Positions 17,869 to 23,811 of a DNA stretch of 64,000 nucleotides are shown piece by piece (within the stretch, counting starts at the first letter, position 1; each line of letters begins with the position of its first letter). Source of the stretch: Kyrpidia tusciae DSM 2912 (GTDB lineage: Bacteria; Bacillota; Bacilli; Kyrpidiales; Kyrpidiaceae); assembly GCF_000092905.1 (NCBI RefSeq), contig NC_014098.1, positions 62,001 through 126,000 of the forward strand, written 5' to 3'. The translations under genes were made by a program, and so were the position numbers. Below the pieces are notes generated by a model. That model was not told where the DNA came from and did not search any database. It worked only from the letters and a program-made list of their open reading frames with translations.

Positions 17869-19200
17869 GTGGCAATGGATTTCAGGCGCGGCGCCGTACG
17901 GCTGGCTTGGATCATCGTGACGGTGCTGGCCATTTACATCCCTTTGCGATTCTTCCTCATCGATTACGGCCCGCTGGCGTTTACGCCCGTTCACTTGGGC
18001 CGGGTGGCAAGTTTGGCATTCCGCTTCGGCACGGACATCTTAGTGGTCGTTCTCGTGGGGTGTTTATGGGCTGCCAAGGGAATTAAAGGTTTTCGATTCG
18101 AGTGGATCGATTACTCCGTGCTCCTGTTTGTACTTGTGTCTTTCCTTTCGATGGTGGTCAATCACACCTCGTTTCTTCGCTTTGGGGCGACCATGCGCGG
18201 ACTGTTCGTGGTATACGTGGTCGGTTTTGTGATGGCCCGCCTGCCTAGAGATGCCGTGTGGTTCCGCCGGGCGATGTGGGCATCCGGTGTGACGCTGGGA
18301 TTGATCCTCTTCGTGGGGTTCCTGCAGGCTTTGGGGTGGCCTGAGCCCAAGGCTTGGATCGAGGCCATGACAGGCATCAATGCCGGGCGGATGATGTCTC
18401 TGCTGGAGAACCCGAATACATTGGCGTCGTATCTGGTCATCATGTTCTTTCTCGGCATCCTCGTTTTGCCCGAGAAACACCGGCCGTGGATGGCTGCCAT
18501 TTTGCCGGTTCTCTATTATACGTTCTCCCGCAGTGGCTGGCTTGGATTTGTCGTCGGTCTCGTTGCGGCATGGCGGTTATTGCCTTGGAGGCAGTGGGCG
18601 AAGATATTGGGCATCGGGGCGATCATCACGGCACTCATTGTTGCGGTGAACCTGACCTTTGGGCCTCCTCTGGCACATTTCGGCTTTGGTGAGCAGCTGG
18701 GGGCCAACCCTTTTAACCGGGTGACAAAAACCCTGTCTCAACGTGAAATCGGCAACAGTATGTTTAACGGGCGGTTATTTATCCTGAAGATCGCTCTCAA
18801 TACGGTTAAGGAGCGGCCATGGCTCGGCTATGGGTCCGGGACATTCGGGGGCGGTGGGACGGTCGTTAAGGATCTCGCGAAACGTTATCACATGCCCACT
18901 GATATGTATTCGGACAGTCAGTACAACCGGATCATCATTGAGACCGGTCTCTTGGGGTTCCTCTCCTTCGGCTTAATCCACCTCGTTCTGTTGTGGAAGT
19001 CCTGGAAAGCAGGAGGGAAGATTCGCTATGCGGGGTTGGCCCTGATTCTGGCCATCGTTGTGATGGATGCTTTTAACAATCTTTGGGAACTGCAACAGGT
19101 GATGTTTCCCTTCTGGATGCTGGCGGCCCTATCGTACCTTCGTCGAGACGGCTGGTCTCTGGGAGAGCGTTCTGAGTCGTCCAAGCCCGGCATAGGATAA
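17869..19200 (+). CDS. O-antigen ligase/Wzy-type polymerase family membrane protein
   Basis: About 443 aa with 10-12 membrane segments and a large loop containing the Wzy_C signature region (FILKIALNTVKERPWLGYGSGTFGG ... SDSQYNRIIIETGLLGF). Family members polymerise or transfer undecaprenyl-linked glycans. AAGGAG at 17854-17859 is nine bases from GTG 17869, preferred over ATG 17860, which directly abuts the ribosome site; ATG 17875 is also possible. Paired with the upstream flippase it suggests export and assembly of a surface or spore glycan. No glycosyltransferases lie nearby, so the substrate is unknown. Confidence 0.85.
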   Translation: MAMDFRRGAVRLAWIIVTVLAIYIPLRFFLIDYGPLAFTPVHLGRVASLAFRFGTDILVVVLVGCLWAAKGIKGFRFEWIDYSVLLFVLVSFLSMVVNHTSFLRFGATMRGLFVVYVVGFVMARLPRDAVWFRRAMWASGVTLGLILFVGFLQALGWPEPKAWIEAMTGINAGRMMSLLENPNTLASYLVIMFFLGILVLPEKHRPWMAAILPVLYYTFSRSGWLGFVVGLVAAWRLLPWRQWAKILGIGAIITALIVAVNLTFGPPLAHFGFGEQLGANPFNRVTKTLSQREIGNSMFNGRLFILKIALNTVKERPWLGYGSGTFGGGGTVVKDLAKRYHMPTDMYSDSQYNRIIIETGLLGFLSFGLIHLVLLWKSWKAGGKIRYAGLALILAIVVMDAFNNLWELQQVMFPFWMLAALSYLRRDGWSLGERSESSKPGIG

Positions 19201-19231
19201 GGTGACATGTCCGAGTCGGGAGGGAGACGGG

Positions 19232-19534
19232 ATGGCCGAGGAAAAAGGCAGGGTCACCAAGCCGGCGCCGAGGCACCACGTGAACATGGCCAATCGTCAA
19301 TACGTCGAGGTGACCGGCGTCCTGCAAGTGGAGAGTTTCGACAGTGAGCAATTTGTCCTTCAGACACCGTACGGTTTTCTGGCCATACGGGGCGAGAATC
19401 TGCATATTAAGACGCTGAACCTGGAAGACGGCGTCGTCATCATCGAAGGGGTTGTATTCGAAATGGGGTATGATGACGACGGGCCGGGCCCCGCCGAACG
19501 GGCCAAGGGATGGCTGACGAAGCTGTTTCGTTAG
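19232..19534 (+). CDS. yabP: Sporulation protein YabP
   Basis: A 100-residue protein, exactly the length of B. subtilis YabP, with the conserved core RQYVEVTGVLQVESFDSEQFVLQTPYGFLAIRGENLHIKTLNLEDG and the tail AKGWLTKLFR. YabP is a mother-cell sporulation protein needed for cortex formation, probably acting with YabQ. The start is ATG 19232 with GGGAGGGAG at 19218-19226; the longer frame adds only unconserved residues. yabQ starts 23 bp after it. Confidence 0.93.
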   Translation: MAEEKGRVTKPAPRHHVNMANRQYVEVTGVLQVESFDSEQFVLQTPYGFLAIRGENLHIKTLNLEDGVVIIEGVVFEMGYDDDGPGPAERAKGWLTKLFR

Positions 19535-19557
19535 TCCCGAGGCGAGGAGGGCGGGAA

Positions 19558-20142
19558 ATGCCGATTCAGGGTCAGTGGCTGCTGGTGGCCGCATTAGCGG
19601 GGTGCGGAGCTGCCCTCGGTGCAGGGTATGATCTTTACAACACGATTCTCCAAGGGCGCAGGGGATGGCGGTGGTTAACTCCCCTTGCCGATGTGGCTTT
19701 CTGGGCGGCCGCCCTCGCCGGAGTGTTTTGGGTGCTGCTGGCCACGTCGGATGGTGAAATGCGCATCAGCTTTTTTGCCGTGATGGGTTTCGGGTTCGGT
19801 TTGTACCGCGTGTGGTTCCATCCGACGGTCGTCCGTTCGGTGGAGGGGATCGTCAGGGTTCTGACATATTGTGCCCAGGTCGGATACAGACTATGGATGA
19901 TCGCGGTCTGGCAACCCGTACTGGGGATCTTTCGCTTGGTGATACGAACCCTCGAAGGGATCTTGCATATTCTCTCGTTTTTTGAGAATATGATCCTGTG
20001 GCCCCTAGGTTTTGTGATCGGGCGGGTTCAAAAGCGCCGAAAGACTAAAGATCCTACCCGGTCGGCAGAGCGGAGCGGGGGAATTCGCGGCCTGTGGTCC
20101 TGGATCGGACGTTGGATTAAGCGCTCGCTGAGGAAAGGGTGA
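19558..20142 (+). CDS. yabQ: Spore cortex biosynthesis protein YabQ
   Basis: A 194-residue membrane protein. Three N-terminal hydrophobic segments (LLVAALAGCGAALGAGYDLYN, ADVAFWAAALAGVFWVLLA, FFAVMGFGFGLY) match YabQ, which Bacillus needs for cortex assembly in the outer forespore membrane. The C-terminal half is basic and amphipathic. The start is ATG 19558 with GAGGAGGGCGGG at 19544-19555. It is directly followed by divIC. Confidence 0.9.
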   Translation: MPIQGQWLLVAALAGCGAALGAGYDLYNTILQGRRGWRWLTPLADVAFWAAALAGVFWVLLATSDGEMRISFFAVMGFGFGLYRVWFHPTVVRSVEGIVRVLTYCAQVGYRLWMIAVWQPVLGIFRLVIRTLEGILHILSFFENMILWPLGFVIGRVQKRRKTKDPTRSAERSGGIRGLWSWIGRWIKRSLRKG

Positions 20143-20175
20143 ATGTCGCACAGGACGGTGGAAAGAGGTGAGAGG

Positions 20176-20535
20176 ATGACGCGTGAGATGGTTCAACGTC
20201 GCCGCGAGAATGTCATACGCCTGACCCGGCGGAGAAAGGGCCGTCGCTGGCGGTTGCCGCGTCTCAAGCTCCGCTACCTCTTTCTTTTATCTGTCCTCGC
20301 TTGGGCAGGGTACACGGCGGTCTTTGTGCAATGGCCCAAGATGAGGAGCCTGGAAGCCCAACAAGAACAGGCCAACGCAAAGTTGCAGCGGGCACAACAG
20401 CAAAACCAAGCATTAAAGGAGCAGGTGCGTCTTCTTCAGCAAGATCAGTACGTCGCCGATTTGGCCCGCCAACAGTTCCACATGGCCAAACCCGGTGAGA
20501 TTTTATTTATGACTCAGAACTCTGCAACACCTTGA
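20176..20535 (+). CDS. divIC: Cell division protein DivIC (FtsB-like)
   Basis: Bitopic septum protein that complexes with FtsL and DivIB. A basic cytoplasmic N-terminus is followed by one membrane helix (YLFLLSVLAWAGYTAVFV) and an extracellular Gln-rich coiled coil (LEAQQEQANAKLQRAQQQNQALKEQVRLL), then the conserved QYVADLARQQFHMAKPGEILF. The ATG at 20176 has AAAGAGGTG at 20162-20170; an alternative ATG at 20143, touching the yabQ stop, would add 11 residues. About 119 aa. Confidence 0.92.
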   Translation: MTREMVQRRRENVIRLTRRRKGRRWRLPRLKLRYLFLLSVLAWAGYTAVFVQWPKMRSLEAQQEQANAKLQRAQQQNQALKEQVRLLQQDQYVADLARQQFHMAKPGEILFMTQNSATP

Positions 20536-20561
20536 CACCTTTTTCGTCCCCTCGCTATAAT
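20532..20561 (+). promoter_or_regulatory. Consensus sigma-A promoter of the S1 protein gene
   Basis: TTGACA (20532-20537), 18 bp, TATAAT (20556-20561): both hexamers perfect. It overlaps the divIC stop. Confidence 0.85.
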
Positions 20562-20608
20562 TTATACCGGTCATCTTTCTCATTTTCTAAGGAGGAACTT
20601 CCCTTAAC

Positions 20609-21034
20609 ATGTCAATTGAATTAGGCAGCAAACTTGAAGGGAAAGTGACGGGGATCACGCATTTTGGCGCATTCGTCCTTCTTCCCGGTGGCGTCACGGG
20701 CTTGGTGCATATTTCGGAGATCGCCGACACCTATGTTCGAGATATCCGCGACTACTTGAAGATCAATGACACCGTGACGGTGAAGGTCATTCACGTGGAT
20801 CCGAACGGGAAGATCGGGCTCTCCATCCGTCAGGCTAAGGAAGGATCTGCTGCCGAACATCGAGGTTCCCAGGGGGGAAGCGACCATGGGCGAGATCGGC
20901 ACCCGAGGTCGCGGTCGTCCCGTATGTCGTTTGAGGACAAGTTGAATCGGTTTATGAAAGACAGCGAAGAGCGGTTACAGGCGTTGAAGCGCAGTGAAGC
21001 CAAACGTGGCGGCCGCGGCGGCCGGCGCGGGTAA
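20609..21034 (+). CDS. yabR: S1 RNA-binding domain protein (YabR-like)
   Basis: 141 aa. Residues 1-75 are a single S1/OB fold (MSIELGSKLEGKVTGITHFGAFVLLPGGVTGLVHISEIAD ... GKIGLSIRQA) as in YabR/general stress protein 13. The tail is hydrophilic, with RS/HR-rich and RGGRGGRRG segments suited to RNA binding. AAGGAGG at 20589-20595 precedes ATG 20609. It has its own consensus promoter and a terminator, so it is monocistronic. The family's precise role is unsettled. Confidence 0.9.
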   Translation: MSIELGSKLEGKVTGITHFGAFVLLPGGVTGLVHISEIADTYVRDIRDYLKINDTVTVKVIHVDPNGKIGLSIRQAKEGSAAEHRGSQGGSDHGRDRHPRSRSSRMSFEDKLNRFMKDSEERLQALKRSEAKRGGRGGRRG

Positions 21035-21079
21035 TCCTTGATCCGTTTCCTTTCAACTGGTCTCATTCGGCCTTGTTCC

Positions 21080-21102
21080 GGCACCGTGCAGGTGCCTTCT
21101 TT
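21080..21102 (+). terminator. Intrinsic terminator after yabR
   Basis: GGCACC/GGTGCC stem with loop GTGCA (21080-21096), followed by TTCTTT. Confidence 0.7.
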
Positions 21103-21125
21103 ATGGTGGATCGGCTTTTTATATC

Positions 21126-21154
21126 TTGACACGGATTTGGTGCGGCAGTATGAT
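21126..21154 (+). promoter_or_regulatory. Promoter of the tRNA-Met pair
   Basis: TTGACA (21126-21131), 17 bp, TATGAT (21149-21154), ending 15 bp before the first tRNA. Confidence 0.85.
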
Positions 21155-21169
21155 TGATTTTGTGACTGG

Positions 21170-21247
<78 letters not shown>

Positions 21248-21324
21248 GGCGGAGTAGCTCAGGTGGTCAGAGCATGCGGTTCATACCCGCAGTGTCGGGG
21301 GTTCGAATCCCTCCTCCGCCACCA
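21248..21324 (+). tRNA. Elongator tRNA-Met (CAT)
   Basis: 77 nt with encoded CCA, starting one base after the initiator tRNA. The acceptor stem GGCGGAG/CTCCGCC is fully paired, and the anticodon arm TGCGG-TTCATAC-CCGCA resembles elongator tRNA-Met of Bacillus rather than the lysidine-modified tRNA-Ile. Confidence 0.93.
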
Positions 21325-21340
21325 GCATGAGGAAGGCCTG

Positions 21341-21400
21341 CCCCGGGAGGGGTTTTTTTGTTTGTGAGAAGGGCATGGGCAACGCGCTGGTGCCCTTTTT
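21341..21400 (+). terminator. Two terminator-like hairpins after the tRNAs
   Basis: CCCC-GGGA-GGGG followed by seven Ts (21341-21359), then AAGGGCA/TGCCCTT with a 15-nt loop and a T run (21369-21400). They stop tRNA transcription before the next gene. Confidence 0.65.
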
Positions 21401-21434
21401 ATAATCAGTGACCTCAAAATGAGAGATATGCCCA

Positions 21435-21463
21435 TTGCGTCTAAGAGATGTTGATCGTAGAAT
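21435..21463 (+). promoter_or_regulatory. Possible promoter of the DUF2089-DUF4097 genes
   Basis: TTGCGT (21435-21440), 17 bp, TAGAAT (21458-21463). The -35 is weak and the -10 good; no operator is recognised. Confidence 0.4.
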
Positions 21464-21506
21464 AAACAATGTTGAAGGGAAAGATAAAGGATATGGAGGT
21501 CCGGCC

Positions 21507-21908
21507 ATGAGTGGGTGGGTGTCGCAATGTCCCGCTTGTTTTGGAGACTTGAGAGTAGCGGAACTGGAGTGCGGGAGGTGCGGTACCGTGATTCGGGGCC
21601 ACTTCAGTCCCGGACCATGGATGCGCCTACAGCCGGATCAGTGGGATTTTGTCCTGCGTTTCTTGAAAGTCCGGGGCAACCTTCGGGAGATGGAGCGCGA
21701 GCTCGGGGTTTCTTATCCCACCATTCGGGCCCGATTGGAGCAGATCCTCCGGGTTCTCGGGTTGGAAGAGGGGGAGGTTCCGGGCACCGGGGGAAGTGTC
21801 GGAGAGGCGGGGAGTGTCCTTCAAGCGCTAGAGGCTGGCGAATTATCGGTGGACGAAGCGATCCAAAAACTGGAGAACATCGCGAAAGGAAGGGGCACCC
21901 ATGCGTGA
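21507..21908 (+). CDS. DUF2089 zinc-ribbon/HTH protein
   Basis: 133 aa. An N-terminal zinc ribbon (CPAC ... CGRC, about residues 9-29) is followed by a helix-turn-helix-like region (FVLRFLKVRGNLREMERELGVSYPTIRARLEQILRVLG), then a C-terminal SHOCT-like helix pair (LQALEAGELSVDEAIQKLENI). This is the DUF2089 family, probably a DNA-binding regulator. The start is ATG 21507 with TGGAGGT at 21494-21500. It overlaps the DUF4097 gene by 8 bp, the pairing usual for the Bacillus YvlB type. Function is inferred from domains only. Confidence 0.85.
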   Translation: MSGWVSQCPACFGDLRVAELECGRCGTVIRGHFSPGPWMRLQPDQWDFVLRFLKVRGNLREMERELGVSYPTIRARLEQILRVLGLEEGEVPGTGGSVGEAGSVLQALEAGELSVDEAIQKLENIAKGRGTHA

Positions 21909-22827
21909 GGAGCGAATGATGATCCTTCGGATGATGGAGAAAGGGCAAGTCACCGCGGAAGAAGCAGAACGCCTTCTTCGAGCGCTCGGAGAGACGGAGA
22001 AGGAAAGCTCGTGGAGTACTCGGGGTCGCACCTGGGATTTCGGTCCGATGTGGCAGGATGCCGCTCGCAATGTGCGGGATCTCGGAAGGCAGATGTCGGA
22101 GAAATTGGGGAAAGAACTTCAGCAGGCGATGGAGTCCCTGGCTGCATTGCCGGAATGGTTCGGGCGCTGGGAGATCGGGGGCGCCGTGGTGGAACAGGTG
22201 TATCGGGCCCCGGGGCCGCTCGCCGGTCTGGAGATTCGAACTCTTCACGGGAACGTGCGGGTGGTGGCCGAACGGCGCGAAGACGTGGAACTCCATGTCC
22301 GGGCCCAAGTTTCTGACGGCGCCGGCTGGACGGGGGATGGGAACCCCTTGGATGCTTGTTGGCGCACAGAGGGCGGGGAAGTAAAGTTTATCGTCGACGA
22401 TGAGGCGGAAGTGATTCGGGGGGCTCATGTGACCGTCCGGGTTCCGGAGGCACCTTTTGACCGGCTGGCGGTTCGCCAAACGAACGGCAGGATTCGGATT
22501 GAGCTGGTTCAAGCGCAGGTGGTGGAGTTGATGACCACCAACGGCGCCGTAGAGCTGGAGCAAGTTGTGCCAGCGCCGGATGGTCGAGTGGAAATCCGTG
22601 TGGTCAACGGAAGGATTTCCTGGACTGTACCCAAAGGCACTGCCCTGGACGGTACGCTGAAAACGGGAATCGGGGTGGCGGATATTCGCGTGCCTACCCG
22701 ATTGGCAGAAGGCGGACGGATTGTCCGCCGCCGAGGAGAGATCACCCTCCGGGCTCCCCAACAGGTGCCCGCCTGCACACTGGATGTGGATCTGCGGACG
22801 GGACGGCTGGAAATCACGGAAGTGTGA
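21901..22827 (+). CDS. DUF4097 beta-helix protein with SHOCT-like N-terminus
   Basis: 308 aa. Residues 1-35 (ERMMILRMMEKGQVTAEEAERLLRALGE) repeat the SHOCT-like helix pair of its neighbour. An amphipathic linker leads to a repetitive beta-strand domain (about 110-305: GLEIRTLHGNVRVVAE, RLAVRQTNGRIRIE, LMTTNGAVELEQV, EIRVVNGRISWTVP) of the DUF4097/adhesin-like type found in YvlB. No signal peptide or membrane helix is evident. The shared helix pair suggests physical interaction with the DUF2089 protein. Exact role unknown; YvlB-type genes are often linked to envelope stress. Confidence 0.85.
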   Translation: MREERMMILRMMEKGQVTAEEAERLLRALGETEKESSWSTRGRTWDFGPMWQDAARNVRDLGRQMSEKLGKELQQAMESLAALPEWFGRWEIGGAVVEQVYRAPGPLAGLEIRTLHGNVRVVAERREDVELHVRAQVSDGAGWTGDGNPLDACWRTEGGEVKFIVDDEAEVIRGAHVTVRVPEAPFDRLAVRQTNGRIRIELVQAQVVELMTTNGAVELEQVVPAPDGRVEIRVVNGRISWTVPKGTALDGTLKTGIGVADIRVPTRLAEGGRIVRRRGEITLRAPQQVPACTLDVDLRTGRLEITEV

Positions 22828-22867
22828 TTCGTGGTTGGCCCGTAAGCCCCGGCGCGGTGTCCAGGGC

Positions 22868-22987
22868 TCACGGGTCTGCTTCAAGATGGGCCCGGTATTT
22901 ATAAAACACTCGGTTGAGCATAATCACTGACCGCTTGTCTTTCTCCCGGAACGCTTTTGCCAGTTGATTGCGCAGCCAACTGGGCAT
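22868..22987 (-). CDS. cmpA: Cortex morphogenetic protein CmpA
   Basis: A 39-residue ORF on the minus strand, easily missed because of its size. It begins MPSWLRNQLAKAFREKDKR and continues with IMLNRVFYKYRAHLE, matching the CmpA pattern MPxWLxxQ..AF..KD....LN....Y. In Bacillus, CmpA (37 aa) monitors spore coat assembly and restrains cortex formation together with ClpXP. The start is ATG at 22987, seven bases from a strong GGGGAGGG ribosome site. It follows the dCMP deaminase gene by 64 bp on the same strand. Identification rests on recall of the family pattern. Confidence 0.78.
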   Translation of the reverse strand: MPSWLRNQLAKAFREKDKRSVIMLNRVFYKYRAHLEADP

Positions 22988-23051
22988 TGGTATCCCTCCC
23001 CGGGCTGGTCTTACCTGCATATATACGCCGGGGCTTCCGGGAGGGAGCCTG

Positions 23052-23570
23052 TCAGTCGCCAATCCTTTCGGAATGGACGCGGGGAGGTTGATAAGTTTCC
23101 AACCGGCGGAATCCGATCCCTTTTTCCTGGAGAAGGCGGGAGACCTTCTCCAGGTCCTTTTCATAGGGGCGATGGTATACGATTTCGGCAATGCCGCTGT
23201 TGGCCAACATGTTGGCACAGGTCCAGCACGGCGAATCGGTGACATACACTGTAGATCCGAGGCGCTGGGCGCGGTCGGTGAAGAGAATGAGGTTCTGTTC
23301 GGCGTGAATCGTGCGGATGCAGTGTTGCTTCTGAACGATTTCGCCTGCCGCGTTCTTTTCATAAACGTCTACCAGCAGGCATCCTCCCTCGTAGCAATCT
23401 GTTACCCCTGCCGGTGCCCCGTTATAGGCACTCCCCATTAATTTGCGGTCCTGAACCAAGACGGCCCCCACTTGTCGTCGGGGGCACGTCGCTCGGGTGG
23501 CCGCCATGTAGGCAATATCCATAAAATAAAAATCCCACGATTTACGCGAATGTGACGATTGGTGTCGCAC
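23052..23570 (-). CDS. comEB: dCMP/cytidine deaminase family protein (ComEB-like)
   Basis: 172 aa zinc-dependent deoxycytidylate deaminase-like enzyme, probably making dUMP for thymidylate synthesis. The catalytic HAEQN (zinc His and proton-shuttling Glu) and PCWTCANML (two zinc Cys) motifs are both present, with the family segment ATCPRRQVGAVLVQD near the start. The GTG start at 23570 has AAAGAGGG seven bases upstream on the minus strand. It diverges from spoIIE and is probably transcribed with cmpA. ComEB itself lies in a competence operon in Bacillus; that context is absent. Confidence 0.88.
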   Translation of the reverse strand: MRHQSSHSRKSWDFYFMDIAYMAATRATCPRRQVGAVLVQDRKLMGSAYNGAPAGVTDCYEGGCLLVDVYEKNAAGEIVQKQHCIRTIHAEQNLILFTDRAQRLGSTVYVTDSPCWTCANMLANSGIAEIVYHRPYEKDLEKVSRLLQEKGIGFRRLETYQPPRVHSERIGD

Positions 23571-23659
23571 GGTACGGCCCTCTTTCTCTTTTATTTCTCC
23601 TTCATTTTACCGGAATTGAGCCGGTCCTGTCGAGGCAGCGAAATCACGTGTTCCCGGAT

Positions 23660-23780
23660 TGTCGAAGGAAACGGCACAACTCGGCGCGAAATAACGGGAC
23701 CCATCGAGGAAAATGTCGGAACTTTTTTCATTGGCGCCGACGCGGTTTGACACCCTTCTCGCTCCGGCTTGTCCTATAAT
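23660..23780 (+). promoter_or_regulatory. Spo0A-controlled spoIIE promoter
   Basis: A perfect 0A box TGTCGAA (23660-23666) and a one-mismatch box TGTCGGA (23714-23720) precede TTGACA (23747-23752) and TATAAT (23775-23780). Both hexamers are perfect but 22 bp apart, about 5 bp more than ideal. This is the known layout of Spo0A-dependent sigma-A promoters of spoIIE and spoIIG. Confidence 0.85.
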
Positions 23781-23811
23781 GGCCCTACTCTAACAACGGG
23801 TGGTGGAGAGG

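Noticed and set aside
21248-21324. Second CAT tRNA as lysidine-modified tRNA-Ile
   Set aside because: Its acceptor and anticodon arms match elongator tRNA-Met of Bacillus, not the tRNA-Ile(CAT) pattern, although tilS in the window shows such a tRNA must exist elsewhere.
21604-22884. 426-codon minus-strand ORF opposite the DUF2089/DUF4097 genes
   Set aside because: Pro/His/Arg-rich shadow translation without recognisable domains; the plus-strand proteins have clear motifs and ribosome sites.
23052-23362. Longer minus-strand frame running through cmpA into the deaminase region as one protein
   Set aside because: It is out of frame with the deaminase, and the part upstream of the CmpA ATG has no homology; the strong ribosome site supports the short start.
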